Of a stretch of DNA of 64,000 nt, positions 13,070 through 23,019 are shown piece after piece. The stretch lies in the NCBI GenBank assembly GCA_963575745.1, contig CAUYUJ010003579.1:1-64000 (forward strand), read 5' to 3'. This DNA comes from Prorocentrum cordatum (lineage: Eukaryota > Sar > Dinophyceae > Prorocentrales > Prorocentraceae). The first letter of the stretch is position 1. Every line of letters begins with the position of its first letter. A program made the position numbers and the translations under genes. Below the pieces are notes generated by a model that had not been told where the DNA came from, ran no database searches, and saw only the letters and a list, made by a program, of their open reading frames with translations.

Positions 13070-13090
13070 CTTGAGCCAAAGTGGCTACGG
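13070..13090 (-). other. Dinoflagellate spliced-leader relict at LINE 5' end
   Basis: On the minus strand these 21 bases match the dinoflagellate spliced leader (DinoSL, from memory) at 20 of 21 positions. The one difference is a C for the first T of the T-run. With the preceding T (13091), which fits the leader's degenerate first base, the match is 21/22. It ends in TTTGGCTCAAG and is followed at once by the ATG of the LINE 5' region. No splice acceptor separates it from the element, as expected for a copied, already trans-spliced RNA. Confidence 0.85.
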
Positions 13091-13251
13091 AGAGGAGGGG
13101 AGGGGAGGGAGGAGGAAGGATGATGAAGGAGGAGGAGGGATGATGGAGGAGGAGGAGGAGGAGGAGGATGAGGAGGAGGAGGAGGAAGAGGAGGAGGAGG
13201 AGGAGGAGGAGGAGGAGGAGGAGGAGGAGGAGGAGGAGGGGGAAAAGGAGG
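13091..13251. repeat. (GGA)n tract, 5' flank of the minus-strand LINE
   Basis: GGA triplets with GAT and GGGA interruptions, touching the leader relict. Same strand sense as 5779-5822. Confidence 0.92.
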
Positions 13252-14599
13252 GTGATGAACGTTGGCGACTTTTCTGACCTCTGGAGTTCTGTCGAGTATG
13301 TTTGGTTGCTCCTAGACGCCCTGGCCACGAGAATGGCCTACCGAACATGGTCCAAGGAGCAGGTCGTTGAGGCCGTCGTAGTCGACGGCGTTGTAGCTCT
13401 CGACTCCTTCCCGGGGTCTCATTTTTCCATCTGGGATTTGATGCGTGAAGGCTGTGGGGTCCCGAGACGGGCTTCAATGCAGGGGCTCGAAATCCAGGAG
13501 AAGCGATCAGTCTCTCCACCCTGCCCGGGGCCGAGGGCTCTGCAGCGCTCTGGAGCCTGGAGCGGCAGCGCGCCCGATGCGGGCGCGCCGGTTCTCGGCG
13601 CCTGCGGGCCATTTCCGCCTGACATCAGGGGGTGCGCCCAGGGGGGAGTCGCCTCAAGGGGGGGTGAGGGAGCGAGCCCAGCTGGATGCTCCCAGTTTCC
13701 TCCTCCAGGGGCCGTTTGGAGCGTTCTTTCTCTAGCCCCACTCCTGCCCCGGCCGCACCCGTGCGTCCCGCCGACGATTCTGTCTTCATCTTCTTTACTT
13801 GTGCCCCTGCTCCCGGCAGCGGTCGTTGTCGCGAACAGCTTGCAAGCGAGCTTCGCGAGGGGCAACCAAAGCATGGGCAGGCTGGGTACTGTATCCTCCT
13901 GCCCCTGCTCCGCCCGCTGCTGCTGCTGGTGCTCCAGGGGGTCTCGGAGGTCTCCTGTCGGCAGAAACCAGACATACAATGAACGCGCACAGCAAAAGTG
14001 AGGATTTTTCCAAGGCTGCCCTTGCATCCTTGCCCCTTCGGCCCATCCTTGGCAACTCTCGCTCGCCAACCCCGTTCGATCAGCGTTGATATGGCCTGCG
14101 AAGGTGATCGTTTTTTATTCATTGTGTTGCCGATCGGCGCGGGCCCTCGTACCCCCTCCCCTCCCCCCCCTCTTGGAGTAGATCTTGGCTGTTTTTTGGC
14201 GCCTGTTTCGAGCGGGTGGAGTCCCCCCAGAGGCAGCACTCTTGCAAACAGTCGCACTAAGCAGAGGTTCAGAGCCAGACCCCTCCCCTCTCCCCCCCCT
14301 TCCGCCCAATGTCGAAACGCCGAATAAACAAGACGCTCCCCCTCCTTCCCGCGCATCCTGAGTCTGCGTTTTGAATGTGCAGTCCAGGCGGTGAACTAGT
14401 GGCCACTGAGGGTTTCAGGATGGTCTCCGGCTTTCCGGCCGTGCTTGGGACCCGGGTCGGGGGACCTCTCAGTGGCCCAGACTCTCTGTGGCCAGAAGAG
14501 CCCCTTCGTTCCTGATGCAGCGTTGCATATGTCGGCACTATGATTGTACCACACCAGAGGAAAATCCCAAGCAGTGGATGGTTTGAAATGGGATCGATC
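13252..14599. other. Unassigned region
   Basis: Open frames of 200-280 codons occur on both strands but overlap one another and show no domain, conserved spacing or composition that favours one. Treated as non-coding. C- and G-homopolymers of 7-10 bases are common around 14150-14310. Confidence 0.4.
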
Positions 14600-14725
14600 C
14601 AGATATCGATAAGGAGATCGACCGGGAACCCAGGAGCCAGGGAACCCGGAGCTCACCGAAATCGGCCCGGAGCCAATGACAAGGAACCCGGGAACCCAGA
14701 ACCAGGAACCTGGGAACCCAGCTGG
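14600..14725. repeat. GGGAACCC-type minisatellite
   Basis: Short degenerate repeats of the type GGGAACCCAG / GGAACCCGG separated by AGCCAATGA-like spacers. The unit is partly self-complementary. Confidence 0.6.
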
Positions 14726-15469
14726 CTAGCAAAATCGGCGGGAATTGTTTGCCAAGTTTTTCAATCTCCGCTAGGACCCCTTCAGTGCAAGCACAGATTG
14801 GGGAACTATGTGCACGTGCACACCCAACATTCTTCTGGTATCAGCGCTTTTGCCGCTGTTTTCTGGCCATGGCCGCATAGGCAGCTTTGCAGCATCACAT
14901 CCGTGGCGGAGCTCTCGACTCCTTCTATGGTTGGATCGTTGTTTCACCACGCGACCGTCGTTTGACGGTCCCTTCGTCCACATGTTTTGTCAGGAGGCAG
15001 TGTTAGGGGGAGATAGGTCAGGGGGTGATGCATTGACCCCCCAATCGCCGATGGGGACCCGATCGCCCCACCCCGCGCATGGACGTGCAGATTGGTTATC
15101 GGGGGCCTGTCGCCGATCTATCGGCTATGCATTGCCGATTCCAAGCCGATGCTTCCTCCTCTGAGCTGGTCCCCTCCCCTATCGTTGCCTCTCAGTTTGG
15201 ATCCCTGGACCTCTCCTGGACATCGAGAATTCTCCTGTTCCGCCGCTGCGACGGGCCAAGACCGCAGAGGCCCAGGGAGGGCCTAAGGCGCCCAAGCGTC
15301 TCTTCGATCCTTGAAGACCCCTGAGGGCCGAGGATCCAAGGTCCTTGGTCGAGTGAAGAGTTTAGCAACTACATATGCGTAGACTGTCGGAGATCTAGAG
15401 GAGCTCTAGAGGAGCTCTAGAGCATCCTGAACGTCGAAGAGACGACATCTGCATAAACATGAGCTGTCG

Positions 15470-15610
15470 GAGATGGAGATCCGCGCAGGTTTATTATTGG
15501 GTCGGCGCTGCGCCCCCCCCCCCCCCCGGCAGCGGCGCGTCAGGCATGGGGGGTCCAGCGTTGACCCACGAAGTCCGCGCGAGCCCCCGAAAGCTTATGT
15601 CCATCCAGTG
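15470..15610. repeat. Dispersed repeat (related to 26.4 kb)
   Basis: Contains GCGCGTCAGG, GGGGGTCCAGCG and a following TTGACCCACGAAGTCCGCGCG. The same order with small differences occurs at about 26425-26480 (GCGCGTCAGG, GGGGGTCCAGCG, CTGATCCAAACGAATCCCGAGCG). A C16-class homopolymer lies at about 15512-15528. Confidence 0.5.
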
Positions 15611-16169
15611 CTCTGTTCTCCCAGTCGAGGATCGAGTATTTCGGTGGCGCGCCGAGAGGGCAAGTGAGAGGGGGCAGGCCTCGTCAGAAGGGGGTGGCAC
15701 TGCTCAGAAGCCATCCGGCCCTCTGAGAAGCCGTCTGTGGCTTCGGAGCAGGCTCAGGAAATTTCTCAGAGGGCCGGATGCCTTCTGAGCCTTCTGAGGA
15801 GGCCCAGCTCTTGCGCCTTCTCCCATGGGTGCCGCCAACGAGTATCGTCGGGCGGGGCTAGGACGAGGATACATCCGTTCCAGAGCGTTCCCGAGCGCTC
15901 TCAGAGCGTCCCGGAAGGCTGTGAGAAGGCCGCGCGCGGCGCCCGAGACATCACCAGATCCGCAGAATCTCAGAGATTCTCGATTTATCCTTATTCGATT
16001 TTACCCGTCTTCTCTCGATTTTCGATTCTCGATTTTGGCCTGGCTTCGTCTTGTATCGTTTGGCCCCGAAGGACCTGCTCTGGTTCGACGTCACCGTCAA
16101 GGGGCCGCTCGAGACCGCGGCCGGCCTGCTCCGGGGCTCGGGCGGGGGCCTCGCGGACGATATCCAGGC
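15611..16169. other. Unassigned spacer
   Basis: No gene recognised. TCTCGATTTT-type short repeats occur at about 15975-16040, and an imperfect repeat of CATCCGGCCCTCTGAGAAG / CAGAGGGCCGGATG (15711-15782) forms an inverted pair. Confidence 0.35.
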
Positions 16170-16495
16170 GGCGGTGTCCCAGGCCCTGGCCTCCTCGTCG
16201 TCTTCATCCGAGGAGGAAGGCGAGGACGAGGACGAGGACGAATAGGAGGAGGGGGAGGACGACGTCCAGATGGCGGTGTCCCAGGCCCTTGGCCCTCGTG
16301 GTCCTGCTGCTGCCGCTGCTGTTGCTGCTGCTCCCCCCCCTCCTCGTCCTCTTCCGCCGTTTCCTCAGAATTTCTCCCGTCCTCCCGCTCCTCCTGTTCC
16401 CCCTGCTCCTTTTCCTCCTTCTGCTCATCTTCCTCTTCCTCCTGCTCCTTTTCCTCCTGCACCTCCTCCTCCTTTTCCTCCTGCTACTCGAAGGG
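16170..16495. repeat. Triplet-rich block (GAG/GAC, then CCT)
   Basis: GAGGAC-type triplets at about 16190-16258, an imperfect direct repeat of a GGCGGTGTCCCAGGCCCT segment (16172 and 16272), then CCT/TTCCTCC tracts to 16495. Confidence 0.6.
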
Positions 16496-17063
16496 TAAGT
16501 CCTGTTGACTCTTGCTTTACCTGCTTCACACTTTGCCCGTGGCGCTGCCGTATCAAATTAAATTGCAAGAATCCTTTTTACCACGCCCGCTGTACAGTGA
16601 TTTGAAACACGACCAGCTTTACATCGGGTTGCAGAAAGGTCCCATCTTGCAGCATGTTCCTCTTAACGCATTCACTTCTGGTTGGTAGCGGAGCAGGTTC
16701 GTCCGTGCTTCAATACCACGGCCGCCGTGTCCCGCTTCGCCTCGATGGCCACGGCTCCCACTTTCCGTCGCTCTACACCGCGACGACTGCAGGAGACGTC
16801 ATCCGTGGGTACGTCAGAGCTGGGGCAGTCCATCCGCCCAAACCCTATGTCGTGCCGCTCTACATGCCGCTCTACATCCCGCTCTACATCCGCATCCGCC
16901 TTCAACGTCGTCGGTTTCGTGCACCTCTCCCCGCTCACCGTGGCAAAAGACGTTGCTGTAGGGTCTGTCGGTGCATCCGCCCATCCGCCAAGACCAGTGA
17001 CCGAGAACGTGCACAACCAGTGCCTCATCAAGGACAATATCACCAACATCTACAAGGACCGTT

Positions 17064-18902
17064 GTGCGAGGCATCCTGGTGTCAGGACAAGGCCCGCTGT
17101 GTCTCGAGAGCCCTGGGAGGAGCAGGCCGAGAAGAGGCATCCGACGACTGTCGCCGGTGCTAAGCGGGGAGGCAGTGGAATGCATGGCGACTGGGGCGCC
17201 ATCGCTCCGAGACACCGCGTCTCGGGACCCGACCCTTCGCTTTGACTGCTCAGAACCGCCGGCTGGGCAGGATTGGATTCCGGTGCGCACTCTGTTGCAC
17301 GATCGTGTAATTAGCGGCATTCAATGCAGTGGCCGCGCGACGTACGAAGAGCATTGCCGTGAATGTGTTGCAAGGTGCTCCGAGCGCCGCGAGCACCTCA
17401 GTGATGCGACGGAAGCAGACGCCCGATACGCTGGCGAGAAGGAACGCATCTCGGGCAAGTATCCTCGGCGATCCATGCAACGCCGCTTGAGGATCCCCGG
17501 CCTCCAACGCCTCTACGACCGTTGGGGGGCTACACCCTGGATGGAAGGCCATCGGGTCGGCGCGCGCGTCATTGCAAGATGCATTGCCTTTGTGGGCGCG
17601 GGGGTTGTCAGCGGCAGCGTGCGTCGCCTCCGCCCCTGGGGGCCCGAGAACCAAGCTCGCGCGACTTTCCAGACATGGGTGCGCGAAGTGATGATACGGT
17701 CAGTGGCGATCTCCGACCGTGGCGAATTTCGCGGGGCAGCCGGCGTCTCGTCGCGGCGCTTGACCGGCATGGCGCGCGAGTGCGTGGACGAATGGCTGCC
17801 TGCTGTTCTGGTCCAAGGCGGACTTGCCGACGGCAACCCAGTGCCACCGATGACCGCCCTAATGCGCAGCTTGGTCGAATGATGCGGCCAGCTGGGCGAG
17901 GAGGAGCTCGCCTCGGCAGCGTCGGCTCTGATGAACCTCGACCGACTGCCGCGGGGGCGCATCGGCAATCTCGTGGCGAGGTTCGACATTCTCCGTGGAC
18001 GGGCGCGGCGAGCTGGGCAACTCATGATGGGGTGCGAGGGGCTCAGCTTCCGTCTGCTGCGCGCCGTCGGCGCGTCGAGCGCGCAATTTGCCGTGCCCCC
18101 GCGGCGCTGCGGCGAGGCCTGCCCCGCGAGCGCTCAGCAGCTCACCCGCGTGACGGGCCAGCTGAGACGCTTTGGGCACGCGGTGGAGGGATCGGCGCGC
18201 GCGCGCCCGCCGGGGCGCGGTTGGGGCGCTTGCTGCGCCGGGGCCGGCGCCGAGCCCCTTTGCCTGCCGAGGCCGTGTCTGGAGGCCGTGTCTGGAGGCC
18301 GAGCGCAGCGCTGCCGACGTGCGGGGCGTGCCCGGCGCGCGCCGACGCCGACGCCGACGGCTCATTCGGCGGGGAGATAGCTGCCGACGACCCCGAGCTA
18401 CGCGACACGCCCGTGGAACAACGTGGCGCGCACCTCTTCTGGGATTGCGAGCGCGCCAAAGCACGATGGCGCAACTTGCGCAGCCGCGGGCCTGCGCGCC
18501 GCGTTCGGGGGTCACTGGGCGGGAGGGGAAATGGCAAGGGTAAAAGCTGCCGCGCTCTCATGGCCACCCCTGTCCGAGATCGACCTCCCGGGGCGCCTGC
18601 GTGCAGGGGCGAGGGGGGGGGGGGGGGGGGGCAGAGCCACGGCGGTGGGTTCGGGCCGCCCAGGCGGCCCTGTTGGCCTTGGCAGGGCGCGCCTCAAATG
18701 CCGCGAGTGCGACTCCGAGGAGCACCTCGCGCGCGACTGCCTCCGGCGCCGCCGGCGCTGGCGCGCTCTCTTCCTCGGCGCCTGCGCCCTGGCGCCGCTG
18801 TGCATCGTCGCCCACGCCGCTTGCCCGCGTGGGGCAGCGGGGGCTTCCGGGGCCTTCCGAGTGGCGGCCCATGCCGGGAGCTTATGCGGCCTGGATGATT
18901 AG
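17064..18902 (+). pseudogene. Gag-like retroelement reading frame with CCHC knuckle
   Basis: One plus frame stays coherent for about 612 codons and is broken only by TGA (17880-17882) and TAG (18378-18380) before a final TAG (18900-18902). The middle, straddling the TGA (QLGEEELASAASALMNLDRLPRGRIGNLVARFDILR...), is compositionally normal protein. At 18699-18740 it encodes C-R-E-C-D-S-E-E-H-L-A-R-D-C, a textbook C-x2-C-x4-H-x4-C zinc knuckle as in retroelement nucleocapsid regions. A 19-base G run (18613-18631) just before it may mark a frame change. I do not recognise the N-terminal part. The knuckle suggests an LTR- or Copia-type Gag, but no integrase or RT follows, so this is a fragment. 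Confidence 0.6.
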
Positions 18903-19133
18903 TGGCACTTCCGGGGCTCCTCGGCGACGCGACCCGCTGCAGCAGAGCGCAGGCCTTGAGTGGCGCGCAGCCAGCTCCAGTCGCGACCGCGCCGTGGCCA
19001 TCGGCGCCATGGGGCTGCTCCGAGTCCTTCGCCGGGCGGCTCGTGGCAACCCGTTGGTCGCCGCCGCTGGTCAACTTGAGCGGGGGCATCGCTGTCGTCC
19101 TCGCCCTCGCCGCGCGAAGCCGAACTGCGACGA

Positions 19134-19982
19134 GTGCGACGGGAGATGGCCGGCCCCGTGGGCCGCGCGCGAGCCCGCGGCGCAGGCGGCCCCGGTGACT
19201 GCGTCGCCGGGCCGTCGGGTGGCAGCGGGGGGAGCGCCGCCAGCCGCGCCGGCCGCGGGGGCGCCGGCATCTCCAGCAACCCCAGCGGCGCCACAACTTC
19301 CGACAAGGCCACAGTAGTGGACGCAAGTGGGCGGCACATTCCCATTGGGATAGACCCAGAGGCGCGACTGGAGAGGCGACCCCAACGCTCTTTTTCTTCG
19401 CCCCCGACCCAGTTTGCCGATCGACGCGTAGTCGCCGAGCTGGGCCTGCGCGCCTTCAGTCTCAGCCTTCGGCAGTAGCGCGCCGCGTGGATCGAGCTCC
19501 ACTTGGCCGCCGCGGTCCGCGCCGACAGCTGCGTCTACGTCGCCGTCGGTGCCGGGCCCCCCCCAGGATTCGGCTCAGTTCAATCAGAACCGCCCCGTCG
19601 ACGTGAGCCCGCCGTCCGGGAGAGTGTCCATGCGGTTCGCTGGCCGCGATGCTTGGATGTCCGGCGGCGGCCGATCTGGGCGCGACGCGCGCGCCGCCCT
19701 CGACTGCGCGCAGCGACGGCATTTCTACGAGCTCCACAGCGCACAGCTGACGCCCGAGCTCTTGCGGTTGCAAGATGGGCAGCGGCGTCAGGCCGCGCAG
19801 AGTTGGGCGGAGACACCTGTTAATCCCCCTTCGGTGCCGGTCGCTGGGCCGATTGCCCCGCCTCCCATCTGCCTCGAGGCCTTCCAGCGTGGCCGGCGCC
19901 CGTGGGTGGTGCGCCTGCTACGCCGCGCATCTGATTCCAAGCGTGCCACCTGCAACTTTTGCAGTGCGATGGCACCCGTTTG
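19134..19982 (+). pseudogene. Decayed coding-like region downstream of the Gag-like frame
   Basis: Two open stretches, 19134-19478 (same frame as the Gag-like sequence) and 19549-19983. The second reads like ordinary protein (GRDAWMSGGGRSGRDARAAL..., HFYELHSAQLTPELLRLQ). No catalytic motif recognised. Position suggests a continuation of the same element. Confidence 0.35.
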
Positions 19983-20150
19983 ACATGCTGTCCAGCGTGC
20001 CGCGGCCATGCCGACGTCATCGCCGAGTTCCCCTGCATTGGCGTGCATCGTGCGCCGACGGTTCTGGCGCTCGTGGCATCGGCCCGCCCGGCAGCAGGCG
20101 GCGCGCTTGCGGCCCCAGCAACTGCGCTGCCGGCCCGCGCGGCGTCGTGA
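19940..20150 (+). pseudogene. Cys-rich zinc-binding-like segment
   Basis: Across a frameshift, two plus frames give T-C-N-F-C followed by C-D-G-T-R-L-T-C-C-P-A-C-R-G-H-A-D and a later F-P-C. Spaced C-x2-C pairs plus His suggest a small zinc-binding module. Family unknown. Confidence 0.35.
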
Positions 20151-21429
20151 AGGAGCGTGCCGACGGAGATCGCGCTGCGGCAGGACCTTGCGCAGTCTCC
20201 CAGGCCGGCCCCTGCCCCTGGGGCGCCCCGGTCGTGCGGTCGCCGGGCAATGCATCCAGGTTCTTGTCCGCTGTGGGCGCTGCGGCGCCTGCCCTGCGAC
20301 GCCCAGCCGGGCGCGCGCGCCGCCCCCGCGGGCCGACGTTCCCGTGGTGGCCGGCCTCGTCGGGCACAGGCTCGAATCCATCAAACGGCTCGCCGCGCTA
20401 CCTGGCGAGCACCGACCTGCCGGGCGGCCAGTCTGGCGTAGTCGTCGACGCCGGCGCCTGGGCCGGCCTCTGGGGGCTGCGTTTCGCCCTGAATCTGGCG
20501 CGCAGTGCTCGGCGAGCCAGACGGCAGCCTTCCGAGGAGGGATCGCTGTGAGCAAACGACGAGATTCGCTGCTCCCTCCCAGCGACTTCCCGCGACGCCG
20601 CGGCCAGTCAGCGCAGCGCGCGCGCCCCGGCCGTGGAGGGCGCAGGTGCTGACTTTCCCGCCCTGCAACTTTGAGGCTGCGGGGTCTGGGCCCGCGCGGC
20701 CCAGCGACGGAGTGGTGGGGGCAGGCGTGGGCCGCGTGCGTTTCGCGTTTCCTTGGCCAGGCGGCCGCGAGATCTAGTGGGGCCGTAGTGCCGTCCATTT
20801 CGGCCTCGCGTCGGCGCCGAGCGGCCGCGCGCGCGCCCGTCGACGACCGCGGCGAGCTCGGGCCGCGCTCCGGGGGCCCGCCGCCCAAGCTGCTCGCGCT
20901 GCTAGCGGTGGGCAGCGACGGCGGGTTCCGACGCCGCCGACAGCCGCGAGTCTCGAAGGCTCTATCAAGCTCCAGCCGCTCTGCCCCGACGCGCGGGCAC
21001 CCTCGCGGGGCGCGCCCGGGGCCGCAGGCTGCGACCCCCGCTCGTGCGCGGACGTCGGCATCGCGACCTCTGGTCGTGAACTGGCGTCGACGTGTCTGGC
21101 GGCCCTAGCGCCGCTGGGCGCCTGCCATCGCATCGCCCCCCGCTCAGGGCTCGCCCTCGGGGGTCGACGTCGCGGGCGGCGTGGCGGGCCCCGACTGCCG
21201 CGGCAAGATCGAGGTGATCGCGCCCGACGCAGGCCCGCGGACGCGCGTGGTCGAGCAAGGCCATTGCATCCCTCGGCGCCCCATTTGTTTCTGGTGCCCT
21301 CCTGGTTTCCGGCGCCTTTGTTTTCGACCATCCTGTGGTGTCCCCGCGTTCCTTTCCTCGCGTTCCTTGAGGAGACTGTCCCCGCGTTCCTTTCCTCTTC
21401 TCCTCCCCCGCCCTCCATCCTCTCCGCCG
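20151..21429. other. GC-rich region without a recognisable gene
   Basis: Very GC-rich. Long open frames exist on both strands because stop codons are rare at this composition. No motif was recognised, and frame choice is not possible by eye. Confidence 0.35.
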
Positions 21430-22970
21430 CCCGCGTGCGCCCCCCGCGCCCATTTCGGCACGTCCCCCGCGCGCTTCGTGGCCCCATAGGGTGCTCCACC
21501 GAAGGCGCCAGTGCCGCCGCCCGCATGCGTTCCCCGCGCACGCCTCGGCATTTTCACCCACCCAGTACAGCGCTTCGTGGCCCCGAAGGGAGCTCCACCG
21601 AAACACCCGGTGGGACCGTCCGCATGCGCCCCCCGCGCTCAATTTGACATTTTCACCCACCCAGCACAGCGCTTCGTGACCCCACAGGAGCTCCACCGAA
21701 GCCCCCAGTGGGGCCGCCCGCATGCGCCCCCCACATCCAACTTGGCATTGTCACCCACCCAGTACAGCGCTTCGTGGCCCAAGAGGGAGCGCCACCGAAG
21801 TCCCCAGTGGGGCCGCCCGCGTGCGCCCCCCACGGCCAATTTGGCAGTGTCGCCAAATCAGTACAGCGCTTCGTGACTCCATAGGCAGCTCCACCGAAGC
21901 CTCCAGTGGGACCGCCCACATGCGCCCCCGACATCCAATTTGGCATTTTCGCCCACCCAGCACAACGTTTCGTGGCCCAGTAGGGGGCCCCACCGAAGCC
22001 CCCAGTGGGACCGCCCACATGCGCCCCCCACATTCAATTTGGCATTTTCACAGACCCAGTGCAGCGCTTCGTTGGCCCATAGGGAGCTCCACCGAATACC
22101 CCACTGGGACCGCCCGCATGCGCCCCCTACGCTCAATATGACATTTTCACATACCCAATGCAGCGCTTCGTGGCCCCATAGGGAGCTCCACCGAAGCCTC
22201 AGCGGGACCGCCCGCATGTGTCACCCGCGCCCAATTTGGCATTTTCACACATCCAGTACAGGGCTCCGTGACCCCATAGGGAGCTCCACCGAAGTCTCCA
22301 GTGGGACCGCTTGCGCGCGTCTCCCACACCCAATTTGGCATTTTCATTCACCAATAGCGTTTTGTGACCTAATAGAGAGCCCCACCGAAACCCCAAGTGG
22401 GACCGCCCGCTTGAGTCCCCCACACCCAACTTGGCATTGTCACCCACCCAGTACAGCGCTTCGTGGCCCCATAGGGGGCCCCACCGAAGCCCCCAGTGGG
22501 ACCGCCCGCGTGCGTCTCCCACACCTAATTTGGCATTTTCACTACTCAGTACAGCGCTCCGTGGCCCCATGCGGAGATCCACCGAAGCGTCCAGTGGGAC
22601 CGCCCGCATGCGTCCCTTTCACCAAATTTGGCATTTTCGCTCACCCAGTACAGCGTTTCGTGGCCCCATAGGGAGCTCCACCGAAGGCGCCAGTGCCGCC
22701 GCCCGCATGCGCCCCCCGCGCCCAATTTGGCATTTTCGCCCATCCAGTACAACGCTTCGCGGCCCCATGGGGAGCTCCACCGAAGCTCCCAGTGGGACCG
22801 CCCGCATGCGTCCCACACGCCTGATTTGGTACTTTCACCCACCCAGTGCAGCGCTTCGTGGCCTCATAGGGAGCTTCGCCGACGGCCCCAGTGCTACCGC
22901 CCGCATGCGTTCCCCCCCCGCCCAGCGCAGCGCTTCGTAGCCCCATAGGGAGCTTCGCCGAAGAAGATAT
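21430..22970. repeat. 99-bp tandem satellite, about 16 copies
   Basis: The GCGCTTCGTGG box recurs at about 21471, 21570, 21669, 21767, 21866, 21965, 22064, 22163, 22261, 22357, 22456, 22554, 22653, 22752, 22851 and 22930, i.e. every 96-99 bases apart from a short last interval. Each unit also has a GGGAGCTCCACCGAAG box, a GTGGGACCGCCCGCATGCG box and an AATTTGGCATTTTCACCCA box. Units differ by a few percent. Because 99 is a multiple of three, frames stay open on both strands. Confidence 0.95.
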
Positions 22971-23019
22971 TCACAATTGCGGTACCGACAATTTCATATG
23001 GTTGGGTCTTTTGCCAGGA

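Larger units (their letters stand above)
5823..13090 (-). mobile_element. Decayed SL-headed LINE (EEP endonuclease, RT, RNase H)
   Basis: Non-LTR retrotransposon read on the minus strand. In order it has a spliced-leader relict (13090-13070), an ORF1-like region with coiled-coil character, a low-complexity Ala/Pro/Gly linker, an EEP/APE-type endonuclease, a reverse transcriptase, RNase H, a Cys-rich C-terminal domain and a short 3' tail. Domains fall in different frames separated by frameshifts, and the RT has two in-frame TGA codons, so this copy is dead. The domain order matches dinoflagellate LINEs. The second copy at 27.5 kb shares the 5' end (both read VDTASPRP just after the leader). 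The element lies between two (GGA)n tracts of the same strand sense. Its 3' boundary could be at 5822 or inside a second GGA-rich patch at about 5876-5925. Confidence 0.85.

Noticed and set aside
13252-14600. Several 200-280 codon frames on both strands
   Set aside because: Overlapping, with no recognisable motif in any. GC-rich DNA gives such frames by chance.
21430-22970. CRISPR-like array
   Set aside because: Units are 99 bp and wholly repeated with no unique spacers, and the genome is eukaryotic. Satellite DNA fits better.
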